A stretch of DNA of 64,000 bases from Methylotenera sp. G11. GTDB taxonomy: Bacteria > Pseudomonadota > Gammaproteobacteria > Burkholderiales > Methylophilaceae. Shown here piece by piece: positions 1-7,972 of this stretch. Each line of letters opens with the position of its first letter. Position 1 is the stretch's first letter. The stretch covers positions 186,001-250,000 of the forward strand of contig NZ_JUHH01000001.1 of the NCBI RefSeq assembly GCF_000799735.1, written 5' to 3'. The position numbers and the translations under genes were made by a program. Under the pieces are notes generated by a model, which was not told where the DNA came from, ran no database searches, and saw nothing but the letters and a program-made list of their open reading frames with translations.

Positions 1-54
1 GATACGGCTAAAGCTGAAAGTTCTTTTGCACGTCTTGGCATAAGCCCACCTTAG
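1..54 (+). CDS. C-terminal tail of an upstream gene (partial)
   Basis: Frame 1 is open from the first base and stops at TAG 52-54, giving a 17-residue tail that ends in ARLGISPP. It is followed by AT-rich non-coding sequence and, about 200 bp later, a strong hairpin terminator. The tail is too short to name a family, and a chance open frame cannot be excluded. Confidence 0.35.
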   Translation, partial: DTAKAESSFARLGISPP

Positions 55-565
55 TACCCACCATAAAATAATTCATTTTATAGTATCTAAAATACACTTA
101 TTGCACAATCTATTTTTTAACTTGTTGATTTTTTAAGTAATAAATTTAATTTATTGCATCTTGATGCACTACGTTTATACAGACGCCTCTTCCGCCAATA
201 TATCAATAGATAGCACATCAGTAGAAAATACATTCATAGAAAATCTTTGTTAAGCCGCTTGCAAGCGGCTTTTTTATTTTCCGCGCTGGTTTTTTTCTGC
301 TGCAATATCAATACCAGGCTACTTTGCGCCGCATCTGATTCCACAGTTTCTGTGGATAAGCTTGTTGAACCGATGGGGATAGACAGGTTAAGTGATTGGT
401 GTGGCAATGAAAAACTGCATGCATGAAGTTTTAATCAGACAGGCGCAACAATCGATGTGTCACGTTTAATTCCGGCTTTGGGATATTCAGTTATGCCCAC
501 TATAAGTGAACCATAAAAAGGCATATGATATTGGTGCAGTACATTTAATCCACCAGGAGAATGTT
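55..565. other. Intergenic region with a DnaA-box palindrome
   Basis: There is no convincing gene in this stretch. Besides the terminator at 252-280 it holds an inverted repeat at 340-356 (TCCACAG, TTT, CTGTGGA). The right arm of this repeat extends into TGTGGATAA at 351-359, a perfect DnaA box on the minus strand. The psiF-like gene has a GGAGA ribosome-binding site at 556-560. Confidence 0.4.
252..280 (+). terminator. Rho-independent terminator
   Basis: A perfect 20-bp palindrome occupies 252-271 (AAGCCGCTTG/CAAGCGGCTT) and runs straight into a T-rich tract at 271-280. It would end transcription entering from the left edge of the window. It lies about 200 bp after the partial gene, so an unrecognised short RNA between 55 and 250 is possible. 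Confidence 0.7.
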
Positions 566-985
566 ATGAAAAAACTAATACTCACAATACTTATGACCAC
601 ATTCTGTCTTTCAGCAAATGCAGGACCCCAGCAGGAAAAAATGAAAGCCTGTAACGCGGATGCCGCTAAGAAGGAGCTGGCCGGTGATGCGCGCAAAGCG
701 TTCATGAAAGACTGTCTGTCTGCCAAGAATGATTCAGGGATGCACTCGCAGCAGGATAAGATGAAGATGTGCAATGCAGACGCAGGTAAAAAAGAGCTGA
801 AAGGCGATGAGCGCAAGGCTTTCATGAAAGATTGTCTATCCAGCAAGCACGACACGGCAATGGCTGCTACGCCAATGACTGCACAGCAGGGCAAGATGAA
901 GACCTGTAATGCTGACCCGAAAGCAAAGACATTGAAAGGCGATGAACGTAAAGCCTTTATGAAATCCTGTTTATCAGGAAACTGA
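566..985 (+). CDS. PsiF-repeat secreted protein
   Basis: The 139-residue protein starts at the ATG preceded by AGGAG, which gives a clean Sec signal peptide (residues 1-19, ending SANA). An in-frame upstream ATG at 506 would bury that signal, so 566 is chosen. The mature part is three copies of the PsiF repeat (about residues 22-52, 62-92 and 107-136). Each copy carries the pattern KMKxCNADA and GDxRKAFMKxCLS, with a Cys pair 21 residues apart (29/50, 69/90, 114/135). PsiF in E. coli is phosphate-starvation induced and its function is not known. E. coli-type PsiF has two repeats, so three is an expansion. Periplasmic location is inferred from the signal peptide. Confidence 0.85.
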   Translation: MKKLILTILMTTFCLSANAGPQQEKMKACNADAAKKELAGDARKAFMKDCLSAKNDSGMHSQQDKMKMCNADAGKKELKGDERKAFMKDCLSSKHDTAMAATPMTAQQGKMKTCNADPKAKTLKGDERKAFMKSCLSGN

Positions 986-993
986 TGCAAAAT

Positions 994-1031
994 CGCCCCA
1001 ATTCAAACGCACGGGAAACTGGGTTGGGGCG
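994..1031. terminator. Hairpin after psiF-like gene
   Basis: CGCCCCAA at 994-1001 pairs with TTGGGGCG at 1024-1031 across a 22-nt loop, just after the psiF-like stop codon. There is no T tract behind it, so it may be only a weak terminator or an mRNA 3-prime stabilising stem. Confidence 0.35.
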
Positions 1032-1135
1032 TAATTAATGAGTATGGGAAACAGCATGCCCGTTATGGGATCAGACATTTTCTGACCATGCTTTCACTGA
1101 TTCAGTACCGGGAGAATCCCGAAATAATTGATAAG

Positions 1136-1447
1136 CTACGCACTGGTGAGCGCGCGTAGGACGGATTGCAATATACCCGGAAACTTCTGTTCGATTTCTT
1201 CCACCCTGAGCGAGTTCATGTGCTCGGTGCCTTCAATGAGCGTCTCAACCAGGCCTGCTGCCCTAAGGATTTTAAAATGATGGGACATGCTTGATTTCGG
1301 GCGATTCAAATCCAGCTCCCCGCAGGTCATCTTACGTCCTGCCTTTGCAAGACGTCCTATAATTTCGAGACGTGTAGGGTCGGATAGGGCATACATGATG
1401 TCCGTCAGTTCTACTTGATCCATATTGGGATGTTTTATTTGCCGCAT
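1136..1447 (-). CDS. ArsR-family winged-helix repressor
   Basis: The 103-residue protein has the ArsR/SmtB layout. Helix residues ALSDPTRLEIIGRL (about 25-38) come first, then the recognition helix around RPKSSMSHHFKILRAAGLV (about 49-67), then the beta-wing with EGTEHMNSL. No CxC metal site is seen in the recognition helix, so it is probably not a metal sensor. Only one Cys is present (in MTCGEL), so a dithiol switch within one chain is unlikely. It is transcribed away from the xenA-like gene across 89 bp that hold a perfect palindrome, which suggests it represses both itself and the ene-reductase. The effector is unknown. An internal ATG (1423) is an alternative start. Confidence 0.85.
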   Translation of the reverse strand: MRQIKHPNMDQVELTDIMYALSDPTRLEIIGRLAKAGRKMTCGELDLNRPKSSMSHHFKILRAAGLVETLIEGTEHMNSLRVEEIEQKFPGILQSVLRALTSA

Positions 1448-1475
1448 ACATGAAATCTATCATAATGCTTGATAT

Positions 1476-1511
1476 TATTCTATAGTTCGATTATATTCGA
1501 ACTATAGAATA
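1476..1511. promoter_or_regulatory. 15-bp palindromic operator between arsR-like and xenA
   Basis: TATTCTATAGTTCGA at 1476-1490 is perfectly mirrored at 1497-1511 with a 6-bp spacer (TTATAT). It lies in the middle of the divergent intergenic region, 26 bp before the xenA start and 28 bp before the arsR-like start. Such a long perfect dyad is the expected binding site of a dimeric ArsR-type repressor. That this neighbour binds it is inferred from position. Confidence 0.7.
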
Positions 1512-1536
1512 TAAACCGTCATTTGAAAGGACTATC

Positions 1537-2643
1537 ATGGCTGACTTGTTTTCAAGCTACAAATTGAAGGATATTACCCTCAGGAATCGCATAGCAATAC
1601 CGCCAATGTGCCAGTACATGGCGGAGGATGGCTTTGTCAATGATTGGCACAAAGCCCATTATGCCAGCCTGGCACGTGGCGGCAGCGGCCTTGTGATTGT
1701 GGAAGCTACGGCTGTTTCGCCAGAAGGGCGTATTACGCCGGGATGTCTTGGCATATGGAATGATGCGCAGGCAGAAAAGCTCAGGGAAATCGCTGCATTA
1801 ATCATAGCTGCCGGCGCTGTCCCCGGTATCCAGATTGCACATGCCGGTCGCAAAGCCAGTGCAAATAAACCATGGGAGGGTGATGACCATATCCCGGAAA
1901 CCGACGCAAGGGCATGGCAAACGATCGCACCTTCTGCAATTGCCTTTGGCGGAGATTTACCCCGCATCCCTCACGCAATGTCCATAGAGGATATTGCACG
2001 TGTTAAGAATGATTTTGCCGCGGCTGCCAAACGTGCGCACGATGCCGGATTTGAATGGCTGGAAATACACTTTGCCCATGGCTACCTGGGACAAAGTTTC
2101 ACTTCTGCGCACGCCAACCAGCGCACTGATACCTATGGCGGCACCTTCGAAAACCGTTCACGATTCACGGTTGAAACGCTGGATGCCATCCGCGATGTGT
2201 GGCCAGATAAGCTGCCGCTCACGGCACGTTACGGCGTGATTGAATATGACGGCAGGGATGAAGAAACATTCAGTGAGTCAATCGAACTGATCAAAACATG
2301 GCGTCAGCGCGGTCTCGATATGCTGAGCGTAAGTGTAGGCTTTACGATTCCTGAGACCAATATTCCCTGGGGCCCGGCATTCCTGGGGCCAATCGCAAAG
2401 AGCGTAAGAAATGAAACAGGCCTGCCGGTTTCTTCTGCCTGGGGTTTTGGTGCGCCGTCACTGGCGGATCAGGCTATACGTCAGGAGCAACTTGACCTTG
2501 CGATGATCGGGCGCGCTCACCTGGAGAATCCTAACTGGTCATATTTCGCCGCCAAAGAGCTTGGTGTGGATAAGCCCGCATGGGTTTTACCTGCGCCATA
2601 TGCGCACTGGCTTTCAAGGTACAGAAGTCCTACCCTGTCGTGA
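1537..2643 (+). CDS. xenA: XenA-type old yellow enzyme (NADH:flavin oxidoreductase)
   Basis: The 368-residue FMN-dependent ene-reductase reduces activated alkenes (2-cyclohexenone, N-ethylmaleimide type), nitroesters and quinone-like electrophiles using NAD(P)H. The sequence follows Pseudomonas putida XenA closely from LRNRIAIPPMCQYMAEDG at the N-terminus to WVLPAPYAHWLSRYR at the end. XenA key residues fall at the same numbers: Cys25 (flavin tuning), His178 and His181 (substrate binding) in EIHFAHGYLGQ, and Tyr183. It is a single TIM barrel of full family length. A divergent ArsR-type gene and operator suggest induction by an electrophile or redox signal. Cytoplasmic. Confidence 0.93.
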   Translation: MADLFSSYKLKDITLRNRIAIPPMCQYMAEDGFVNDWHKAHYASLARGGSGLVIVEATAVSPEGRITPGCLGIWNDAQAEKLREIAALIIAAGAVPGIQIAHAGRKASANKPWEGDDHIPETDARAWQTIAPSAIAFGGDLPRIPHAMSIEDIARVKNDFAAAAKRAHDAGFEWLEIHFAHGYLGQSFTSAHANQRTDTYGGTFENRSRFTVETLDAIRDVWPDKLPLTARYGVIEYDGRDEETFSESIELIKTWRQRGLDMLSVSVGFTIPETNIPWGPAFLGPIAKSVRNETGLPVSSAWGFGAPSLADQAIRQEQLDLAMIGRAHLENPNWSYFAAKELGVDKPAWVLPAPYAHWLSRYRSPTLS

Positions 2644-2726
2644 TTCTGGCCTGGCCATTCCTGATATGTCCCGCTGGGAGTCCGCTGTTAAAAATACACG
2701 GGGCATCATTGAATGCCGGCCAGGGC

Positions 2727-4082
2727 TCATGATTCACGATATATGGTAAAAGTATTCCTGCCGCTTGCTTTGGATTGATACAGGGCGATGTCTGCTTCTT
2801 TATTCAGCTGGTTCAGGGTGGTGGCAGTCCCGGGCCGGTAGACGGAAGCGCCCATGCTGAGATGTACGGAGATTTCTTCCCCCAGGATCACCAAAGGCAG
2901 GGTAAAGGCTTGTTTCAGCTTGTCGGCGATTGCGACTAAATTTTCTTCCGAATGCAGGTCCCTTAATACGACTATAAATTCATCCCCGCCGATACGGCTT
3001 ACCGTATCGCCAGCCCTGAGCGAGGTTTTGATCGCCAGCGCGACGATTTTCAGCACTTCATCCCCAAAGTCGTGGCCATACGTGTCATTGATCTTCTTGA
3101 AGTAATCAATATCAACCGCCATGATCGCCATCAGTTTCTGGGAGCGCATGGCACCGGCAAATGCCACTTGTATCCGGTCGTTCAGCAGTCTTCTGTTGGG
3201 CAAGCCGGTCAGGCTATCCAGCATGGCATCATCCGAGAGACGGTAACGCTCTTTTATCAGGTAATAGACTAGGAAACCCGTTATCAGGCTGATAAAAATG
3301 CTGCCTGCCTGATAAAAAACCATCTGGTTCGCAAAGCTGGATGCATGGTTCTTGATCGCCCATTCCCATTTCCCGTTGGGCACCAGGCTCGTTTGCTTGA
3401 AGGTATCTTTATCCATGAACAGGTTAGGATCGCCGTAAAAAACCTTTTTGTTATCGACAGTCCTGATCGCGAATTCATGCATATCGCCCGACAGGTTCTT
3501 GAATGCGGCTTTCAGGAAGGTATCCGTGTTGATCACCGTGGACATGATGCCCCAGTATTGATCGCCAATGAATATCGGGTAGCGATAGATGATCCCGCTG
3601 CCGCCTTGTATCAGTTGTACTGGCCCATCCAGCACGCCTTGGCGCGTGTCAATCGCTTGCTTGACCTTCGGCCATTGCTGCGGAATCTGGCGGAAATCCT
3701 TACCGATGATCTGCTGGTTGCTGGATTCCGGATATACATAAGTCAGCTTATAACCTACCGCTACGCCCAGGTTGCGTACATGCTTGGTCTGCAGCCACAG
3801 GTCTTTAAGAACCGCCTTGATTTTTTTTGGTTCCAGCTGGTCATGATAGACATTGATATAGCTTGCCATTCCATTGGAAATGAACAGCAGGGAGTTGAGC
3901 TCTCTGTCCACTTCCGTCCACAGCAGGTTGCCATAAACCGCAGAGCGCAGCTGTTCATCAGCCTGGTATCTGTGGTTCTGCAACTGGATCAGATACTGGC
4001 ATAGCACCAGAACAAGCAGGCTCGCTACCGCAGCAATTACCTGGCACCTGATGCATACTTTTGGGCTGTCATTCATTAACAT
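2727..4082 (-). CDS. Membrane diguanylate cyclase with CHASE-type sensor
   Basis: The protein has 451 residues. A transmembrane helix (about 13-33) precedes a periplasmic sensor (about 40-250) with the look of a CHASE domain (TDTFLKAAF, FAIRTVDN). A second helix follows (about 259-277), then a GGDEF domain (about 285-448). The catalytic GGDEF motif is intact at 365-369, and the inhibitory I-site RAGD sits at 356-359, exactly five residues upstream, so product-inhibited c-di-GMP synthesis is predicted. No EAL or HD-GYP domain is present. It converges on xenA and has no operon partner. Start at 4082 or at the second Met (4076). The ligand is unknown. Confidence 0.9.
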   Translation of the reverse strand: MLMNDSPKVCIRCQVIAAVASLLVLVLCQYLIQLQNHRYQADEQLRSAVYGNLLWTEVDRELNSLLFISNGMASYINVYHDQLEPKKIKAVLKDLWLQTKHVRNLGVAVGYKLTYVYPESSNQQIIGKDFRQIPQQWPKVKQAIDTRQGVLDGPVQLIQGGSGIIYRYPIFIGDQYWGIMSTVINTDTFLKAAFKNLSGDMHEFAIRTVDNKKVFYGDPNLFMDKDTFKQTSLVPNGKWEWAIKNHASSFANQMVFYQAGSIFISLITGFLVYYLIKERYRLSDDAMLDSLTGLPNRRLLNDRIQVAFAGAMRSQKLMAIMAVDIDYFKKINDTYGHDFGDEVLKIVALAIKTSLRAGDTVSRIGGDEFIVVLRDLHSEENLVAIADKLKQAFTLPLVILGEEISVHLSMGASVYRPGTATTLNQLNKEADIALYQSKASGRNTFTIYRES

Positions 4083-4290
4083 TTTTTTATGATGGGCATT
4101 GTTAAGTCTTTCATCTATTGGCAGTCTAAATGAGCTGCTGGATAAAATAAAGCACGTTCAAATGATGGCAGCCGGTACTTTTGTCTGGTGCATAAACGCC
4201 GCCAGGTTTATTGCATTGGCTGGATAGTGCGTTTTTGGCTGCGGCAAAGTATTGCAAAGTGGCTAAGGCTTTTTTCAGCACAGACAGGGC

Positions 4291-4333
4291 TTTACAAGGC
4301 AGGAACTAATAGTATACTGAATTAGTCAACTTA
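4291..4333 (+). promoter_or_regulatory. suf operon promoter with overlapping IscR-like box
   Basis: TTTACA (4291-4296) and TATACT (4313-4318) are spaced 16 bp, each one mismatch from the sigma70 consensus. Read on the opposite strand, 4311-4333 begins TAAGTTGACTAATTC and resembles the IscR/Rrf2 type-1 site (dyad of GACT/AGT with A/T centre). It overlaps the -10 element and the start region, the right place for repression. The box assignment is by eye. No IscR-like gene is in the window. Confidence 0.5.
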
Positions 4334-4340
4334 ATAGGAA

Positions 4341-4402
4341 GGCTCAACCGGTCACCGGAAAAACGAGACCGGTAGCGTAGCCACCTGATAAGGTTGAGGA
4401 GG
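4341..4402 (+). promoter_or_regulatory. Structured 5-prime leader over the sufB ribosome-binding site
   Basis: CTCAACC (4343-4349) pairs with GGTTGAG (4392-4398), whose last bases are part of the AGGAGG Shine-Dalgarno at 4397-4402. Inside this stem, CCGGTC (4348-4353) can pair with GACCGG (4367-4372), in competition with ACCGG at 4354-4358. Alternative pairings that would hide or expose the ribosome-binding site suggest translational control. It matches no riboswitch class I can name. Confidence 0.4.
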
Positions 4403-4406
4403 CAGT

Positions 4407-5855
4407 ATGAGTACTGCAACCAGACAATTGGATGAACTGATAGGCCGTGAATACAGCCATGGCTTCTATACGCCGATCAAAACGGACAAAGTGCCGCGCG
4501 GACTGAGCGCAGATACCATACGCATGATTTCAGCCAGGAAGAATGAACCTGAGTTCATGCTGGAATGGCGCCTGAATGCTTATCAGCACTGGCTGACCAT
4601 GAGCGAACCGCATTGGGCAAACGTACGCTACGCGCCGATTGATTATCAGGACATCTACTATTACTCCGCGCCAAAAACCGATAAACCGGGGCCACGCAGT
4701 CTGTCGGAAATTGATCCGGAACTGCTGCGCACTTACGAGAAACTGGGCATACCGCTCAAAGAGCAGGCAATTTTGGCCGGTGTGGCCGTTGATGCGGTAT
4801 TTGATAGCGTATCGGTTGCGACCACTTTCAAGGATAAGCTGGCGGAACTCGGCATTATTTTCTGCCCGTTTTCCGAAGCGGTGCAGCGGCACCCTGAGCT
4901 GGTTCAGCAGTATCTCGGCACAGTCGTGCCTTATACCGATAATTTCTACGCGTGCCTGAATGCCGCCGTGTTCAGTGACGGCTCGTTCTGCTATATCCCG
5001 CCGGGCGTGCGCTGCCCGATGGAGCTTTCTACCTATTTCCGCATCAATGCCAGGAACACCGGGCAGTTCGAACGTACATTGATCATTGCGGATGAAGATG
5101 CCTATGTGAGCTATCTTGAGGGATGCACGGCACCGATGCGCGACGAAAACCAGCTGCATGCGGCCGTGGTGGAGCTGGTCGCAATGAAAGGCGCGCGTAT
5201 CAAGTATGCCACAGTGCAGAACTGGTATCCGGGTGATAAGGAAGGCAAAGGCGGTATCTATAATTTTGTGACCAAGCGCGGTGATTGCCGCGGCGAGCGT
5301 TCGCATATTTCATGGACACAGGTGGAGACCGGCTCCGCCATTACCTGGAAATACCCGAGTGTGATCTTGCGCGGCGATCATTCAATTGGCGAGTTTTATT
5401 CCGTTGCGCTTACCAACCATTTTCAGCAGGCCGATACCGGCACCAAGATGATTCATATCGGACGCAATACCAAGAGCACCGTGCTATCCAAGGGTATTTC
5501 CGCCGGACATGGGCAGAACTCATACCGGGGTTTGATCAAGGTGCTGCCCAGTGCCGAAAATGCGCGTAACTACACACAGTGCGATTCATTGCTGCTGGGC
5601 GGTCAATGCGGCGCGCATACCTTTCCGTATATCGAGGTCAAGAACCCAAGTGCCAAAGTCGAGCATGAAGCGTCAACCTCGCGCATCGGCGAAGACCAGT
5701 TGTTTTACTGCACCCAGCGCGGCATTGCAGCGGAGGATGCGGTCTCCATGATTGTGAGCGGGTTCTGCAAAGCGGTGTTCCAGGAACTGCCGATGGAGTT
5801 CGCAGTCGAGGCGCAGAAATTACTGGGTGTAAGCCTTGAAGGCGGTACCGGCTAG
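4407..5855 (+). CDS. sufB: SufB, Fe-S scaffold subunit
   Basis: The 482-residue core subunit of the SufBC2D complex assembles Fe-S clusters in the cytoplasm. It shows the family N-terminus, the beta-helix core ([16 protein letters not shown]) and the functionally required Cys in [12 protein letters not shown] that aligns with E. coli SufB Cys405. The C-terminus [15 protein letters not shown] is typical. It opens a run of seven same-strand genes with small gaps or overlaps. A strong AGGAGG lies directly upstream. The start at 4407 gives the usual family length. Confidence 0.97.
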   Translation: MSTATRQLDELIGREYSHGFYTPIKTDKVPRGLSADTIRMISARKNEPEFMLEWRLNAYQHWLTMSEPHWANVRYAPIDYQDIYYYSAPKTDKPGPRSLSEIDPELLRTYEKLGIPLKEQAILAGVAVDAVFDSVSVATTFKDKLAELGIIFCPFSEAVQRHPELVQQYLGTVVPYTDNFYACLNAAVFSDGSFCYIPPGVRCPMELSTYFRINARNTGQFERTLIIADEDAYVSYLEGCTAPMRDENQLHAAVVELVAMKGARIKYATVQNWYPGDKEGKGGIYNFVTKRGDCRGERSHISWTQVETGSAITWKYPSVILRGDHSIGEFYSVALTNHFQQADTGTKMIHIGRNTKSTVLSKGISAGHGQNSYRGLIKVLPSAENARNYTQCDSLLLGGQCGAHTFPYIEVKNPSAKVEHEASTSRIGEDQLFYCTQRGIAAEDAVSMIVSGFCKAVFQELPMEFAVEAQKLLGVSLEGGTG

Positions 5856-5869
5856 AGAAGGGAGTCATC

Positions 5870-6634
5870 ATGCTTGCCGTAAAAAACCTGCACGTGGAGA
5901 TTGATGGTAAGGAAATATTAAGCGGACTGGATATTGATATCAAAGCAGGCCAGGTGCACGCAATCATGGGGCCGAACGGCTCAGGCAAAAGCACGCTGGC
6001 ACAGACGCTGGCCGGCCGGGATGGCTATGCCGTCACTGCAGGCAGTGTACGCTACCTGCAGCATGACCTGCTGGCAATGACGCCGGAGCAGCGCTCACGT
6101 GAAGGCCTGTTTCTGGCATTTCAGTATCCGGTGGAGATTCCGGGGGTCAGCATTGCGCTGTTTCTCAGGACTGCGCTGAACGCGATACGTAAACAGCAGG
6201 GGCTGCCGGCGCTGGATGCCATGGATTTTCTGGGCTTGGTGCGCGCCAGGATGCAGCAGCTTGATATGGATGAGTCGTTCTTGTCCCGTGCGGTGAACGA
6301 TGGGTTCTCCGGCGGCGAGAAAAAACGCAACGAGATCCTGCAGATGCTGATTCTTGAGCCGCGCCTGATTATTCTTGATGAGCCGGATTCCGGCCTTGAT
6401 ATCGATGCGCTGCGGTTTGTGGCAGACAGTATCAATAAAATGCGCAGCCCGCAGCGTGCAATCGTGCTGGTAACGCATTACCAGCGCTTGCTGAACTACA
6501 TTGTGCCGGATGTCGTGCATGTACTGTCGCAGGGGCGTATCGTGAAATCCGGCAGCGCGGCGCTGGCGCGCGAACTGGAAAAACATGGCTACGGATTGAT
6601 AGAGACTGAAGCCGCAGCAGGGCAGGTAGCCTAG
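5870..6634 (+). CDS. sufC: SufC, ABC-type ATPase of Fe-S assembly
   Basis: The 254-residue ATPase binds SufB and SufD and drives the conformational change needed for cluster assembly. Visible motifs are Walker A GPNGSGKST, the signature FSGGEKKRNEI (SufC-type, in place of LSGGQ), Walker B LIILDEPDSGLD and the switch histidine in VLVTHYQRLL. It has no membrane domain partner and is cytoplasmic, as is normal for SufC. It sits 14 bp after sufB and 9 bp before sufD, consistent with one transcript. Confidence 0.97.
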   Translation: MLAVKNLHVEIDGKEILSGLDIDIKAGQVHAIMGPNGSGKSTLAQTLAGRDGYAVTAGSVRYLQHDLLAMTPEQRSREGLFLAFQYPVEIPGVSIALFLRTALNAIRKQQGLPALDAMDFLGLVRARMQQLDMDESFLSRAVNDGFSGGEKKRNEILQMLILEPRLIILDEPDSGLDIDALRFVADSINKMRSPQRAIVLVTHYQRLLNYIVPDVVHVLSQGRIVKSGSAALARELEKHGYGLIETEAAAGQVA

Positions 6635-6643
6635 GGGGCCGCA

Positions 6644-7972
6644 ATGAGTGCGCAGCTTGAATCATGGCGTAATATGGATCTGGAGCATGTGCCGCACAGG
6701 CTGTCCGGCTATGATGCGCCGTGGGTACTGGCTGCGCGGCAGTCTGCATTCCAGCGTTTTTCCCTGCATGGGTTTCCGGCGCGGCGTGAAGAGGAGTGGA
6801 AATATACCGATGTGACTTCAATCGGCAGGCGCACCTCGCTGGCACCCGATACCATTCCGCCGGAACCCTCGTCTGACGCTAAATTGCTGGCGTGGACGCT
6901 GGCTGTTGAAGGCATGCACCTGATGGTGTTTGTTAACGGCCATTATGACGCCATCCTGTCTGCCGCCGGCAACCTGCCGCCCGGCGTGCGGCTGGAAAGC
7001 CTGGCAAAACTGCTGGATAACGGAAGCCGCCTGCCCGAAAGGTTTTTTGAACAGCGCCATGAACATACGGTTTTCTCCAGCCTGAACAATGCCTTTACTA
7101 CCGGCGGGGCAGTGCTGATCATACCGGCCAATGTCGTATTGAAAGCACCGGTTTACCTGCTATTTATTGCCAGCGGGCACGGTGCGGCCATTTACCCGCG
7201 CAATATTATCATTGCCGGTGAAAACAGCCAGGCCACGATTATCGAGCATTACACGGGTACGCTGGATGTGCATAACTTTACCGATACCATCACCCAGCTA
7301 GACCTTGCCGCCGGCGCGAACATCGAACACTGCAAGCTGTTGGAAGAAGGCCCGGCGGCGGCGCATATTGGCGGTATCCATGCGGAGCAGGCCGCTGCAA
7401 GCCACTTTACCTCACATTCCTTTGCGCTGGGCTGCCACCTGGGGCGTAACGACATTACCGTCAAGCTGCAGGGACGCGGTGGCTGTAGCACGCTCAATGG
7501 TTTGTATGTGCTGAATGAGCGCCAGCATATGGATCACCATACGCGTATAGACCACCTGTCGGCAGCCTGCGTCAGCCGTGAATATTATCGCGGCGTGCTG
7601 GATGGTGCCGCGCATGGCGTGTTTAACGGCAAGGTCGTGGTGCACGCATCGGCATACGGCACGGATGCCCATCAGGAAAACCATAACCTGCTGCTGTCGA
7701 GAAATGCGGAAATCGATACCAAACCGCAATTGGAAATATTTGCCGACGATGTTAAATGCACACACGGCGCAACGGTAGGGCAGCTGGATGAGGACCAGCT
7801 GTTTTACCTGCGTTCACGCGGAGTCGATGCTGATCTGGCGCGCTCGCTGGTGATTTACGGTTTTGCCGATGACATCATCGGCCGCATTAAGGTGGCATCC
7901 CTGCGGCCGCATATCGAGAGCAGGCTGCTGGATCGGCTGCCGCAGGGTGAACTCGTGAAGGAGCTGTTATGA
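6644..7972 (+). CDS. sufD: SufD, Fe-S scaffold subunit
   Basis: The 442-residue paralogue of SufB forms the SufB-SufD heterodimer on which clusters are built. The N-terminal helical part carries RREEEWKYTDV, typical of SufD. The core holds FNGKVVVHASAYGTDAHQEN and DDVKCTHGATVGQLDEDQLF, where the His in CTHGAT corresponds to E. coli SufD His360, needed for iron handling. The last codons overlap the sufS start by four bases (ATGA), indicating translational coupling. Confidence 0.96.
   Translation: MSAQLESWRNMDLEHVPHRLSGYDAPWVLAARQSAFQRFSLHGFPARREEEWKYTDVTSIGRRTSLAPDTIPPEPSSDAKLLAWTLAVEGMHLMVFVNGHYDAILSAAGNLPPGVRLESLAKLLDNGSRLPERFFEQRHEHTVFSSLNNAFTTGGAVLIIPANVVLKAPVYLLFIASGHGAAIYPRNIIIAGENSQATIIEHYTGTLDVHNFTDTITQLDLAAGANIEHCKLLEEGPAAAHIGGIHAEQAAASHFTSHSFALGCHLGRNDITVKLQGRGGCSTLNGLYVLNERQHMDHHTRIDHLSAACVSREYYRGVLDGAAHGVFNGKVVVHASAYGTDAHQENHNLLLSRNAEIDTKPQLEIFADDVKCTHGATVGQLDEDQLFYLRSRGVDADLARSLVIYGFADDIIGRIKVASLRPHIESRLLDRLPQGELVKELL

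Noticed and set aside
340-359. Chromosomal origin suggested by a DnaA box
   Set aside because: Only one perfect box, no dnaA or dnaN nearby, and no cluster of boxes. TTATCCACA on either strand also occurs in coding DNA in this window.
3345-4004. 219-residue plus-strand frame opposite the diguanylate cyclase
   Set aside because: Antisense to the CHASE-type sensor region, no motif.
4530-5306. 258-residue minus-strand frame within sufB
   Set aside because: Complementary to highly conserved sufB coding sequence and without any recognisable domain.
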